DNA of 64,000 bases from Brachynemurus nebulosus (taxonomy: Eukaryota; Arthropoda; Insecta; Neuroptera; Myrmeleontidae): positions 5,368,001 through 5,432,000 of the forward strand of contig JAPWDM010000009.1 of NCBI GenBank assembly GCA_035578155.1, in the 5' to 3' direction. The position numbers and the translations under genes are program-made. This document shows positions 37,115 through 48,260 of the stretch, piece by piece. Numbering within the stretch: the first letter of the stretch is position 1; every line of letters begins with the position of its first letter. The notes under the pieces were generated by a model. The model had not been told where the DNA came from, searched no databases, and worked only from the letters and a program-made list of their open reading frames with translations.

Positions 37115-39112
37115 ACGCCACTTTATAGAAAAACTGTACCTGTATACTACCTAGAAAGAAGCAGAGCACACACAGCTATATAGACATACTCTGCTTACCC
37201 CCTCTCCCCCCACCACCAACCTCATCATCAATGATTTCAAAAACGCGCGCTATTCAAAACTGGTAATGATATGTTGAATAATTAATAAGGTTCGAATGAA
37301 TGCTGCGAATACTGCGATGATAGAAATGGTCGGTATTAGAAGGTAAGGAGGTTATAAATTTCTACATAGGTGGTGATGACGTACGGGAATTCTTGGTGGT
37401 GAAGAAATGGAAATCGGTGGGGGTGTGAGAGAGAGGTTATATTCAGTATTCAGTTTTTTTTTGGACTAGATAAATTTGAATGTAATCTATAAGTGTAATA
37501 AAATTCTGATAGTGGTGATGGAAAAGGTATCGGACTCTTTTTTTTGGTCTAGATCAAATATAAAGAGTTAGAAAATGTGGGTTTTCTTTTACTGTACAAG
37601 ATAATTGTGATAGAAGCATGGCAAATGAGTATATAAAAGTGTTATAGAGAAAACCATTACTTGGGGTGGGGGCCTCGCTTGGTTCACCCCATTTGACCGA
37701 GCAAACCACTGTTATTCGATGTTGGGCAATTAATTTCAATAAGAACACAATTACACTATTTTTAAAAAATTAATAAATTTTCTACTCGGGAATCACAAAC
37801 AATTTTTATAAGATTTCCAAAAAAAAAAATTAAGTTTTATCACATAATACATGAGCAATGTACATATTTCATAAGTACTATGCCCGACGTCGCTGGCAAG
37901 TGACGTAGACACCACTACCCCTATCAAGCGATTATGATAAATAAACAAAACATATATACTTGTATCGACACAAACATTTTTTATATGTAGGCTGGGTTCT
38001 ATAATTTTCTGTGGCTTCTATTTTGAGTTACTGAAGCAATTTTGACAATTTTTTCATTTGTGTGATTTTCGTTTTTCATGAGTTACGGTAATTTAGGTGG
38101 TAAATTTTTCCTGTCACTGAAAAGAACGATTTCGGAAATCTATAATTGGCTTCCAATTTTATCATTCTGAAGTCTTAAAAAATTTTATTGAGCCTGATGA
38201 CGTCACCAACTCAAAAAAATTCTTATTTCTCTACTCAAGCTTTACGAAAATAATCGAATTCCAAAAAAACACCCTTTTCTAAGTATAGATTTGCCCAATT
38301 ATAAAAATAAAACAATTATCCATCTATTGAATTTAAGATTACTGTAGTAGGTGAATTATGTATATATGTGTGTAAGATGGGTTCGCCCCCCTCCTCTTCC
38401 CGGGGCACCTCATCTCTACACCGGGGCACCGGCTAATCACTGACAATAGATAGAATATACGGGTGGTTAGAATGTGGGGGAATCACCTACTACATACATA
38501 TCCGCGTCGGTTGATAGAGCGACGAGGATGGGCCCTCACTCTCTTGCTTTTCATCCCTCCCTTGGATGGATATGTGAGGATTTCACTATATACACATACC
38601 TACATGTAGGTACAAGCTTCAGCTCTGCATAACTCTCCATTCGTCTCTTTGTCTTTGCTAATTAAAGACAGTCTCGTAACGGGATCTCAATCAGACATTG
38701 AACAATAAATGTGAAACAGTGGTATTTAAACAATGGTTTGAGTACATTTTTTTTATCTATTGTCCGACAATGTTGCAGAGTTTTAATGATTTATTGAATC
38801 ATTTGGGATTACTGTAACAGATGACACAACTTTTTATAAAAGGAATATTTAATTGTCTTTCAGACACCGAAAAATTACAATGGGATTCGACTTACGTGGA
38901 TTATCGACTTGTTCCAATTTTGTAAAAATTCCCAAATATTGTTTGTATTTCACGTGACAGTAACGAAATGTTTGATTGGCTGGATAAAATCAGCTGTGCG
39001 AGAGTCATAATTATGTTTCTATGTCTGACATACTTTAGAAGCCGAAATAAAATTGATAATTTTCTATAAAAATAGTTCTATGTGTGTTTTAAAAAAAATT
39101 ATAAACAAAGTA
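37115..39112. other. AT-rich DNA with two C-rich islands
   Basis: A C-rich island at about 37195-37240 (CCCCCTCTCCCCCCACCACC) and a broader GC-richer island at about 38375-38720 stand out. The second includes CCCGGGGCACCTC, CCGGGGCACCGG, GATGGGCCC and an ATTAAAGACAGTCTCG stretch. They may be regulatory. A diverged repeat lies at 37867-37977 and a GATGACGTCACC word near 38198. No coding frame is convincing. Confidence 0.35.
37867..37977 (+). repeat. Diverged ~110-bp repeat, copy 1
   Basis: ATTTCATAAGTACTATGCCC, GTCGCTGGCAAGTGACGT, CAAGCGATTATGATA and TATCxACACAAACAT blocks occur in the same order at 61570-61675. The intervening distances are conserved. No termini are identified. Confidence 0.65.
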
Positions 39113-39307
39113 TTATGGGCGCAAGCTCAAAAGACCTCCCGAAACTGGGATGAGGGGAACACAAATTGTATAATTTCCATAGTTACCAACCAAACCAAGT
39201 AATTATGTTTTTATATGAGTGAGTGAGTAAACTTCTATTTATTAATATGATGGACAAAGATAAATGCAGATGTAGATAAAAAAGTTCTTTTTAGCTTGCG
39301 CCCATAA
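39113..39307. mobile_element. 195-bp TA-flanked MITE (TTATGGGCGCAAGCT TIR)
   Basis: Left TTATGGGCGCAAGCT and right AGCTTGCGCCCATAA are a perfect 15-bp inverted repeat, with TA on both sides (39111-39112, 39308-39309). The interior is short and non-coding. Tc1/mariner-type mobilisation is inferred from the TA target. Confidence 0.85.
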
Positions 39308-39368
39308 TAAATATTTGAAAATTTGATACACGATAACTGTTGTCTCATTAACGAGTCGGCTTATGTCA

Positions 39369-40410
39369 AAAAAAAGAAACCTTTTTTATAGAAAATTTTT
39401 ATCTTCTATCTTTTTCATCTAAACCTTTTTTTTCTAGAGTCAATATTTCAAAAGTTCCAGTACCTACTTTAAAATATAACTCAATATTTTTTAAAAATAT
39501 AACTCAGCAAATCCTTGGTTTCCTACAATACTTACATTTTTGTATATTTTTTGCACTCTCAATCCGAGGTGTAACTACAAATTTTACGCCCTGGAGCAAC
39601 CTTAACCAAGTGCCCTCCCCCCAAGACGTCTTTTTTTTTTTAAAAGAAAAAAAAAACATTACCAGCCTTCCTTTATTCTAAATTTCCCTTCGTTGCGCCC
39701 TGGAACGGGGTCCTTAACTATTTTAAGAGTGACTTCATGTCCTTCTTATCTTCCTCCTTTCTTAAATGTTATGTTTAATTCCGATACGAAAGACACGAAG
39801 ATAAAATAATCGTAAAATATAAGAGACAGTTTTAAATGGGTCTACTTACGTGGAAAATACAAGGAAACTATTTTATAGAAAATTTTATCGTCTATTTTTT
39901 TCATCTGAAACTTTTTTTTCTAGAGTCAATATTTCAAAAGTTACAATACTTTAAAATTTTCGAAACGAATATTATTTTTAAAAATATAACTCTTTTTAAA
40001 AATTATTTTTAAAAATATAATTTAGAACAGTCGAAGACTGGGAACGTTTTTTTTTAAAGAGACATCTTGGGGGGGGGGGGGAATTTTTAGTTACACCTCT
40101 GTGTGAGACTGCAAAAAATACACAAAAAAATGAATATTGTAGGAAACCAAGGATTTGCTGTGTATTTTTTGCAGTCTCACACAGAGGTGTAACTAAAAAT
40201 TCCCCCCCCCCCCAAGATGTCTCTTTAAAAAAAAACGTTCCCAGTCTTCGACTGTTCTAAATTTCCCTTCGTTGCGCGCTGAAACGGGCCTTAACTATTT
40301 GAAGTCATTCTTATCTTCCTCCTTTCTTAAATTTCATGTTTAATAGCGCAGTGAAAGACACGAAAATAAGATAATAGTAACATAAGAGACAGTTTTATAT
40401 AAAAATCAGT
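39369..40410. repeat. Complex tandem/inverted duplication block
   Basis: A TTATAGAAAATTTTATCTTC..TTTTTTCTAGAGTCAATA block occurs near 39385 and again near 39873 (about 488 bp apart). The TTCCCTTCGTTGCGC..TTAACTATTT..CTTATCTTCCTCCTTTCTTAA block occurs near 39685 and 40265. The TTTTTTGCAxTCTCA..GAGGTGTAACTA block occurs near 39547 and, in both orientations, around 40100 and 40170. So one repeat unit is present about twice in tandem with an inverted segment between. No coding signal. Confidence 0.75.
40022..40260. repeat. Near-perfect ~102-bp palindrome with G/C homopolymers
   Basis: Arms 40022-40123 and 40160-40260 are complementary along their whole length apart from the length of one homopolymer (about 13 G on the left, 12 C on the right). 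The loop is 36 bases. Landmarks are CAGTCGAAGACTGGGAACGT and GTTACACCTCTGTGTGAGAC. The near absence of arm mismatches suggests a very recent inverted duplication or ongoing gene conversion; an assembly artefact is also possible. Confidence 0.9.
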
Positions 40411-40988
40411 TTAGTAATAAGATAAAATCAGTACCCCTGCTAATGTTACTTTCCTAGGTAATTATACTTTTGTATCCGGACGTTCATTTCTTCTTTTTTT
40501 TTTTTTGAACTACTGATTATTGTGTGATTATATACATATATCGTATTAGTGCCCATAAGAGCAAAGGTTTTGTTATATAGGACATTAAAATATATATAGA
40601 AACAAGACGTATAGTAAGGGGTTGCGGGGTTATTAAGCGGCATGTGCATTGAAGTGTATAATATGCGAGGAGATGTGATGGTCCTTTTTGGTTGTGGAGA
40701 GCTGCGGGCAAGCATGTCTTGCTTCTTGGACCGTACACAGGACACATTGCTAATCAATGGTCAACATTTACGAACGGACACGGTAGAAGGATGGTTGGGA
40801 CACATCACAGACAATATATTGTATCGTATTGTAATACTATGCTTATTTTCTACCTTGTTCGCCCATATACTAATAACTATTTACGATTTTATAGTATTTA
40901 TTTTATATTGTACCAAACAGGATTCGTTGTCGATACGTCATAGGGTTTCAAGTTTTGAAAATAGTTGATTGATATTGAAGATTTCAAC
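40411..40988. other. AT-rich DNA with overlapping 76-108-codon frames, no gene called
   Basis: Four overlapping frames of 76-108 codons occur around 40446-40968 on both strands. The plus frame at 40642-40968 ends in a hydrophobic Leu/Ile/Phe-rich stretch. None resembles a known family, codon use is not distinctive and several compete, so I treat them as chance. Confidence 0.3.
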
Positions 40989-40992
40989 TTAA

Positions 40993-41601
40993 GGATGTTT
41001 GGGAGGTACAATCGGAGATAAAAGTACATGAAATTAGAAATTCGTGAATAATTGCGTTGAATAACAAACTATGAGGTAAATAAATAGTTATCTATGTTAA
41101 ATAATAGCTATCACTACAACTGATTGTACAATATATCAAACTATAGCTCTCAGCTGACTACAAGAGCTGAGTACATTCTGAGGATTTTTCGGAGGAATTT
41201 CAAAATGCTACGAGACGATTGAAAATTTAGTAGAATGTTCCTCAATAAATACTAAGGCCCCTGTGAAAATTTCAAACCAATTCACTAAGAGTACGTGTAA
41301 AATTAGTTTTATTTTTTTTTAATAACTTTTTAGTACTTATTAGTATTTAATGAGGAACATTCTACTAAATTTTCAATTGTCTCGTAGCATTTTGAAATTC
41401 TTCGAAAAATCCTCAGAATGTACTCAGCTCTTGTACTCAGCTGAGAGCTATAGTTTGATGTATTGTACAATCAGTTGTAGTGATAGCTATTATTTAACAA
41501 AGATAACTATTTATTTACCTCATAGTTAGTTATACAACGCAATTATTCACGAATTTCTAATTTCGTCTACTTTTATCTCCGATTGTACCTTCCAAACATC
41601 C
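40993..41601. mobile_element. TTAA-flanked foldback MITE with ~260-bp arms
   Basis: The element starts GGATGTTTGGGAGGTACAAT and ends with the complement. TTAA lies on both sides (40989-40992, 41602-41605). Arms run to 41255 and from 41340, leaving an 84-bp centre. Matching blocks include ATAGCTATCACTACAACTGA, CTATAGCTCTCAGCTGA and GTAGAATGTTCCTCA. TTAA duplications occur with piggyBac and some Sola-type transposases; which one mobilised this is unknown. Non-coding. Confidence 0.9.
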
Positions 41602-41605
41602 TTAA

Positions 41606-42435
41606 AATTAAGATTGAGTGACTACTAAAGAGGCAAATCAAATTATTTTCTTTTAATTTGAACGGATTACGAAAGGTTTTTCAACAAATTTGAGATTACA
41701 GAGGTAACTTGACTTATAATAAAACCATACCTAATATGTACCCACGGTGACAATACCACAGAGCACGTATGACCTTGGGTGCATACACACCGTTTGTATA
41801 TAAGTCGAGTGAAATTGTAAGCAGTGTTAACAACTTAAGATGTCTATGAGTTACGTCTGTGATTGTAAGCACAGAATTTAAATATTTTTTGAGTTTGCGA
41901 CGATAGAGCAAACGAATAATTATAATAATAATAAAATCCAACTTCCATTCGGTGGCTTAGTGGCCAATTTCGGACACCACTCACATCACAATGTGAACAG
42001 TGACTAAGTAAAGTGAAGGGAGATTGAAATTTGGAAGGTGTTTATTAGTAGTTGTTTTCGTGTTAAAGAAATTATGTTAATGTTCGCCAAAAATTATACT
42101 TGGGAACAGTAGCAGAAATCTCCACAGGAATGGCTTCCAACCCAAATACTAGTAACTTAATGCACTTGACCAGTTAACTAATGGGAGAATACACAAATCT
42201 CTGTATAAAGACTAATAATATTTTAATCCCATTTTTGGTAAAAGATTTTTAGCTATGTATTGATGATGCAAACTATCTAAAGAAAAATAAAGAATTCCTT
42301 ATTCATGTACCCACTACTCCAATGTAATGACGTCAGTAATATAGATATTTAGAGAAATTAAAATGGTTAAAACAACAATTCTCAGCTTTTTCGATCCTTT
42401 CTTTGCATTTCAACTAAAATTATGAATTTGTGTTA
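41606..42435. other. Unique AT-rich non-coding DNA
   Basis: A 75-codon minus frame at 41714-41941 is not recognised. TAATGACGTCAGTAAT occurs near 42326. Otherwise nothing is supported. Confidence 0.35.
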
Positions 42436-42873
42436 GAGTAAAAGCCCCTATACCGGAACGCGATCCAATACTGGAACAGTTTTGATATTTGATAATTTTT
42501 GCTGAATACAGATTTTTGATACTTTATTTATGTCTGATACTTAAACCATTCTATATTTCCTACATTAACGTCTAGATGTCACTCTATGTGTCGTATTATT
42601 CATATTACACGTCTGTTTATATATCGGTTCCCACCTTCTAGTGTCATTAATATTTCTTTGTTTGAATATAGATGTCGACATTTTGTAAAAGAAAAACATT
42701 AATAAATAAAAATTTTGGGTTGTATTCTTTTATAAACATATTCACTGGATTAAAAAAAATTTGTTTCATGTTTATTAAGAAAAAAAAATGGGTGTTTAAT
42801 TTATTTGTCAATTTTTATAAGCCAGTTTGATTACACACCTAAAAATAGTGTTCCGGTATAGGGGCTTTCACGT
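42436..42873. mobile_element. TA-flanked MITE (GTAAAAGCCCC TIR), longer copy
   Basis: Left GAGTAAAAGCCCCTATACCG and right CGGTATAGGGGCTTTCACGT are inverted repeats extending to GGAAC/GTTCC, with TA at 42434-42435 and 42874-42875. The subterminal CCAATACTGGAACAGTTTTG also occurs, inverted, in the 204-bp relative at 17274-17477. The interior contains no open frame of note. Confidence 0.85.
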
Positions 42874-42875
42874 TA

Positions 42876-43531
42876 AATCAATTTTTCAAAAAAAAATTAA
42901 TTAATAATTAATTTTACACGAAAATTCATAAAAATATCTTCAGAATAATACTACAATACAATTTGTAATAACAATATACTTATAAAAAAAATGTCAGATA
43001 ATTAACTTATGACAACACATCCGATTGTATTGTTTCGTACAATATCGAAATATTGTCTATGTTGTAAGAATAAATTACATCTTAAGATTGTTTGACCATT
43101 CAAAACCATAATATCAATTATATAAGATGTTTGTATTATGAACAATTAGAAACGCTTTATATAAATTAAATTTATTTGGAAAACGTTTGAATTTTCATTG
43201 TTGGGGTGGGCCAACGAGAGGGGAGGGGAGACGGGCGGGGGTGAGTGGACGGATGATGTGCGGTTTATTGTTGCGATGATTCGCTGCCGGCAATGCGGGC
43301 ACAAATTGATTTATAACAAAATTAACTTGACCATTTTCCAAAAGGAGACTTTGCGGAAACCAAACGTTTTGATAATATAATAATATAGGTGGATGTATTT
43401 GGTATAGATAGATAAATTTTACAATTGTTACAAATTTTATTAGCCATCGGCGTTATTCGAAATCGTGACGGTGAAATCGCCGAGAAAGGACGAGTCAATT
43501 GCGAACTCTTCAAGTAGTTGCGAGGTTGTCC
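42876..43531. other. AT-rich DNA with a G-rich island
   Basis: The only distinct feature is the G-rich island around 43200-43300, described separately. Frames of 60-63 codons here are not convincing. Confidence 0.35.
43220..43241 (+). other. G-quadruplex motif
   Basis: Four G-tracts in order, G4, G4, G3 and G5, are separated by loops of 1, 4 and 1 bases. This matches the canonical G3+N1-7 pattern. It stands in a G-rich island (43200-43255) within very AT-rich DNA. Whether it folds or acts in vivo is unknown. Confidence 0.75.
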
Positions 43532-43535
43532 TTAA

Positions 43536-44428
43536 AGGGGACCACTAGTGTGACATTTTTAAAAAAACTGTAAATATTTTCTTTGTATGTTTCGATAGTC
43601 AATACCTTTAAAAATAACATACTAAAATTTCAAGTGCATATCTCAAATAGTTTTTGAGTTACAGCCATCCGAAAAGTGGATTCTGATTTTCATTGTTAAC
43701 TTTGAGGTATTGAGAAATGTATGAAGGTTGATAGTTCGGCAGTTTCTGAACGTGGCTGCCAGTCACATGTTGTGGAGCTGCTAGATCCTGGCACATTTAA
43801 ATGACTCATCTAGTTTTAGTATTACCGTTATAGTGAGTACATCGTAAATAAATTTAACAGAAATTCCCGATGATTAAAACTAAAAGGTAAAGAAAAACTA
43901 CATTTTTCAAATTTGCTGCAGTTATAACTCGAAGACAAATCATTCGATCGATTTGATTCTTATTGCAGCTTCTTTTATAAATGTTTCTTCGAACCATGAA
44001 TCTCCAGTTTTCCGATCAAATAAAAAGTATAATTTTCGCAGGCCAAAAATCATTAAATCTTCGAGCAAAATTTCAAACTTTTTTTTTTAAAAAACTCCGC
44101 CATTTTGTTAAATTTCAACTCTTTTTTTTCGATTGAGGTTCACGGCACGAGCAATACCTTCTAGTTTAATAGACTTTTTGGTTTTTTCGATTTCAGGCAC
44201 TGTGAAGGTCGCTATCACTGCAGCTGTGGGGGAACTTGTTTATTTGGAGCCTTGGGAGATCGCGAATAACTCACTGAATTTTCAATTTTTTGGTCCAAAA
44301 ATTTTATCATGAATTTATTATATATCAACGAATATATCCTGAAAATATTAAAACATTCCATACAGTAGTTTTCTTTAAAAAAATTCCCAAAATCACCTTT
44401 TTTCAGGCGGTCACACTAGTGGTCCCCC
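43536..44428. mobile_element. TTAA-flanked TIR element (GGGGACCACTAGTGTGAC)
   Basis: Left AGGGGACCACTAGTGTGAC and right GTCACACTAGTGGTCCCCC are inverted repeats, 18 bp matching, with TTAA on both sides (43532-43535, 44429-44432). The 893-bp length and absence of a transposase indicate a non-autonomous element. The interior has a GC-richer patch near 43735-43800. Ends beginning G rather than CCC differ from classical piggyBac. Confidence 0.88.
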
Positions 44429-44432
44429 TTAA

Positions 44433-45764
44433 CGTTGTTGCTTCGAGATAGGTAGATACAAAAGTATATCTCAACGAAAAAATTTTCTTTGATCAAAAAT
44501 TGAGTAATATATTAATATTCTTCAGTAATTATATTTGTATACCACTTACTTTTTTTTAATTTCCGCGTGCTTATGTTGTAGCAATATAAAAACATTGTTG
44601 AAAAAGCGTTGTAAACACGTTGTAAAATGATGTTTAGAAATTATATTTCAAAAACGGCGTAGTGAATATTTTTCATTTCTTATTAAATATGGTTTGTAAC
44701 TTTGTATTTCATAACATATTAAATCAAATTCCCTTGACACGTTTTCATTATATTTAAAAAAAAAAATAGACTTTTTCCATAAAAGCCCGTGTTAAAATTA
44801 CAAAACTTTCAAATCGTGTTTCCCAAAATTGAGGTGATCAATTTTGATCGAAATAAGCTCGTACATATTATTGGTATTGAATTAAATAAATATCTGGAGA
44901 AGTTTCCTTAAAATTCTTTGAAAAAATTTTAACTTTGAAAAAAAACCTTAACAAATTTTAGGAATTCATTTACACGACAAAACATGTCTCACACACGACC
45001 AATGGAAATTAGCTTATTCTAAATTATAATGAAATTTCGAATATGAAATTCCAGGAATTTTTATTTGAAACTTTCTAGACCTTTTTTGTCGTAGATTTTT
45101 AAAAAAACTTTTTTTTATTAAGCTACTACCTACATATGAATTCGATTTTTATTTATGTATTTTTATAAAAAAAAAAAAAAAAATTGTTTCTCAACACAAT
45201 AGAAACTAAAACCACATAAAAAGTTTGACATGTTTGAACATTGTATATTCAAATAAATCTCAACTATCAATCCAAATAAATATAAAATCTACAATATTTA
45301 ACTAGCTTCAAACCACACGCTGAAAACTCTGAACAAATAAAAATTCATATTTTATCAAAAAAAAAAAAAAAATCAAATATATGTGTACACAAACAAAACA
45401 AAATCAGAAAAAAATTGAAAAGTACAAGAAAATGTCAGTCCGTCCGTCCGTCTACCAACGGAAAATATACATAAATGGAAAAATCAAGTGAATTCTAAAA
45501 GTAGGAAAATTTTATATTATGTTTGTTAAACAGGAGTGCATCAACATATGTAACTAGCTACCTCAACTATAACACGGAGCTATACGGAGCTAGGGAAACA
45601 GTATACATATGTACTATAACGGTAAACAGTTAGCTTGTATCTATTATATTTCTAAATACAGTTCATATGTGTCAAATATAAAACACTATTCACAAATATC
45701 AAAAGTAACCATGGTAATATATAAAAATTCTATATATTTGAATGTATATCAAAGAGTAAAATAG
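44433..45764. other. Unique AT-rich DNA with A-runs
   Basis: A-runs occur near 45168-45183 and 45358-45372. A tandem TCCGTCCGTC occurs near 45439. No gene or bounded repeat is supported. Confidence 0.35.

Positions 45765-45830
<66 letters not shown>
45765..45830. repeat. (AT)n microsatellite
   Basis: About 64 bp of uninterrupted AT dinucleotide. Confidence 0.97.
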
Positions 45831-45834
<4 letters not shown>

Positions 45835-45938
45835 TACTTAATACAAAAAAAGATAGAGTTTGTTTAGAAAGCTTGACTTGAACTAGAGAAATAATGACTG
45901 ATTATTGTCGGCCCGAGGACAATGTAAAAGATGCACAG

Positions 45939-46602
45939 TAGGGATTGTAATACTAAAAATACCTTAAAATTTTTACCGGTAAATCGCTGATTTTTTACCG
46001 GTAATTCGATAAATTAAAAATAATATATTTGAAAATTTTTTGAAATTTTGAAAAGAACGTAAATGTGCACAATCAAATTACCCCTTACTGTGTATACATA
46101 ATAAACTATTCTATGATATGTTACAATAAAATCGCACAATGCAATGGTCAGTTTTAAAATGCATATAAAATGCAATAAAGCGTCCTTTTTTTTGTATTTA
46201 CTTACATATTATTTAAATCAGGTGTACTTTTTCCAAAATAATTAATTAAACATTACCTTAAATGATTACATTGTAAGAAGCGGTAAGTAAATTTTTATTA
46301 CAGGTAGGTAGGTATAATTGATTCATATTTTATTATTTCTGTGAAGGAAGCTGTAGATATCTACAAAGACGTAAAATCAAAGATACAATTTTTTTTTACA
46401 TAATTTTTATCTTATTTTGTATACCGTATATAATGACTTTAATAAAATATTTTTACGTTTTTATTTTTTATTTTTCTCTAATATTTATTCTTATATTTTC
46501 CGTGTTTTAAAAAATACCGGTAAATTACCGGTAAACCGGTTTTCCTACAAAAATTTACCGAATTACCGGTAAATTAAAAAGTCCGTAAATTTACAATCCC
46601 TA
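45939..46602. mobile_element. hAT-like MITE (TAGGGATTGTAA TIR)
   Basis: Ends TAGGGATTGTAAT and TTTACAATCCCTA are inverted repeats. The 8-bp flanks are ATGCACAG (45931-45938) and GTGCACAG (46603-46610), 7 of 8 identical, fitting hAT insertion. Subterminal regions carry repeated TTACCGGTAAAT words (three on the left, four or more on the right), possible transposase-binding sites. The interior is AT-rich and non-coding. It is a different family from the TAGTGATG group. Confidence 0.88.
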
Positions 46603-46610
46603 GTGCACAG

Positions 46611-46960
46611 TGCTAGGCCCCGCATTTCTGAAGGCCTCGTGCTGCTTACTGATTTTATAAAGTCAAAAAATTGAATGTGACCTCTGAAAGAAGATATTAT
46701 TGATTTATTTTATGAAATCAAGTGTGTTGAAATTTCGCATTCTGCAATAATTATATTTAAAAATATGTAATTTATTTGAACTGTAAGTATGGAAATTTTG
46801 TTACCATTTTAAAAACTGTTATTAATTTTATCAATTAAATTATTACCATTGTATCTACAGAAAAATCTTTTTCATGAATGAAGATAATAAAATATTTCTT
46901 CGGACCAACTGTTAGTTAGCATCGATTTACTTTTTCAGTAATTTTATCAATAAAATTTCT
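46611..46960. other. Unique AT-rich non-coding DNA
   Basis: No supported feature. Confidence 0.35.
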
Positions 46961-47065
46961 ATACCAAAACAGTAGTAAGATCACGGCAGCTCTGTATCAA
47001 AAGTAGTATGGTTATAGCGGTTCTGTACCAAAATCAGTAAAATTACAGTGGTCCTGTATCAAAAG
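46961..47065 (+). repeat. Minisatellite, ~31-bp unit, three copies
   Basis: Units of 35, 31 and 31 bp begin at 46961, 46996 and 47027, with a fragment after 47058. Each has the pattern AYCAAAA..AGTA..AGYGGTYCTGT. Units are diverged, so the array is not recent. Confidence 0.75.
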
Positions 47066-47125
47066 ATTTATGAAAGCGAAATACTCACATATGCATATGT
47101 GTTTTTTCATTACGATTTTAATTTT

Positions 47126-47181
47126 ACAATAAAATCGATGAAGTTCGTAGGGGACCATCTAGGAACCAAACTTGACAAAAA
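47126..47181 (-). repeat. Fragment of the TTTACGTTTTAGAGC repeat family
   Basis: The reverse complement reads TTTGGTTCCTAGATGGTCCC then CTACGAACTTCAT, matching the second internal unit of 20526-20930. Confidence 0.6.
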
Positions 47182-47523
47182 AAAAAAAAAATTTATCTTA
47201 GTGGTATTTTCGGATCTTTAACACAGTTAACCCTACTAAATTAAGAAAATTCGTAACAATACCATAATTACCATTTTGAAATGAAGGGGCTGCAATCCTG
47301 CAGGCCAGTTCTTGTGACTCTTTTCATATTGTAAAAACTCTATAAAATTTATATAACACCAATCTATAATGCATAAAAAAAAAACTTAGACAAACAAATT
47401 CTGTAAAAATATTAAAAAAAAAATATATATATTTATAAAACTTGTCGACTGAACTGAATTCACACAAATAACAACCCATAATGCATATGTATATACAAGC
47501 ATGTATATGGCAAACATACGTGT

Positions 47524-48260
47524 CGCCTAGTATTAAAATCTACTAAATGCACTTTTCGAATTTTTTGATTTTTTAGGGCCATTAATTTTTAAATGCAACT
47601 TTAACATTTTTTGTTGTAATATTAACTGCTTACTAAAGAAATTTACAACTGAAATATAACATAATTTTCAAATCCTGCTAAAATTACATTGAAAACTTTA
47701 CAAATCCTGCTAAATACCCATACATAACCTATATTTTAGATTTTAACCGTTCAAATTTTAATTTTTTCACTGACATGCGGGACGTACGAAGTATAAAATT
47801 ATGTTTTCACGTAAAATTTGTATTTTAGTATTTATCTAAAATTTTTTAATAATGAAATCGTAGATGTAAATGAATTACTAAGTAAACACTTTGGTTTTAA
47901 GTGACAAAATGAAAATAATTTACAATATTACAAAACAAATTGTATCGTCTAACCCTGATACATCCAGTATTGCTGAATCAAGTTTTTCTTTTAATAAATT
48001 TCCCTTATAATTTCTGTTTCAAAACGCACTTTATATAAATGTTACTATCAAAACCTAATAAATTCAAATAATTTTGATTAAAAAAGGGGTAAAACGATAA
48101 TTTTGTTTTTTGATAATAGTACTAATCATCTTTTTTTACCTTGTTAGTTAATATAATTATGACTTTTTAATCGAAAAATTAATTTTGAACTGAGTTATGG
48201 TTTTTTGCGATTTCTCATGATCTTTATAGAGTGGAATTAGTAGATTTTGATACTAGGCAA
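47524..48260. mobile_element. TIR element (GCCTAGTATYAAAATCTACT)
   Basis: Left GCCTAGTATTAAAATCTACT and right AGTAGATTTTGATACTAGGC are a 20-bp inverted repeat with one mismatch. The ~735-bp interior is AT-rich without convincing frames. I could not identify a clear target duplication, so the superfamily is open. Confidence 0.7.

Noticed and set aside
40642..40968. 108-codon plus-strand frame with a hydrophobic tail
   Set aside because: It competes with overlapping frames on both strands, has no homology I recognise and no supporting gene structure.
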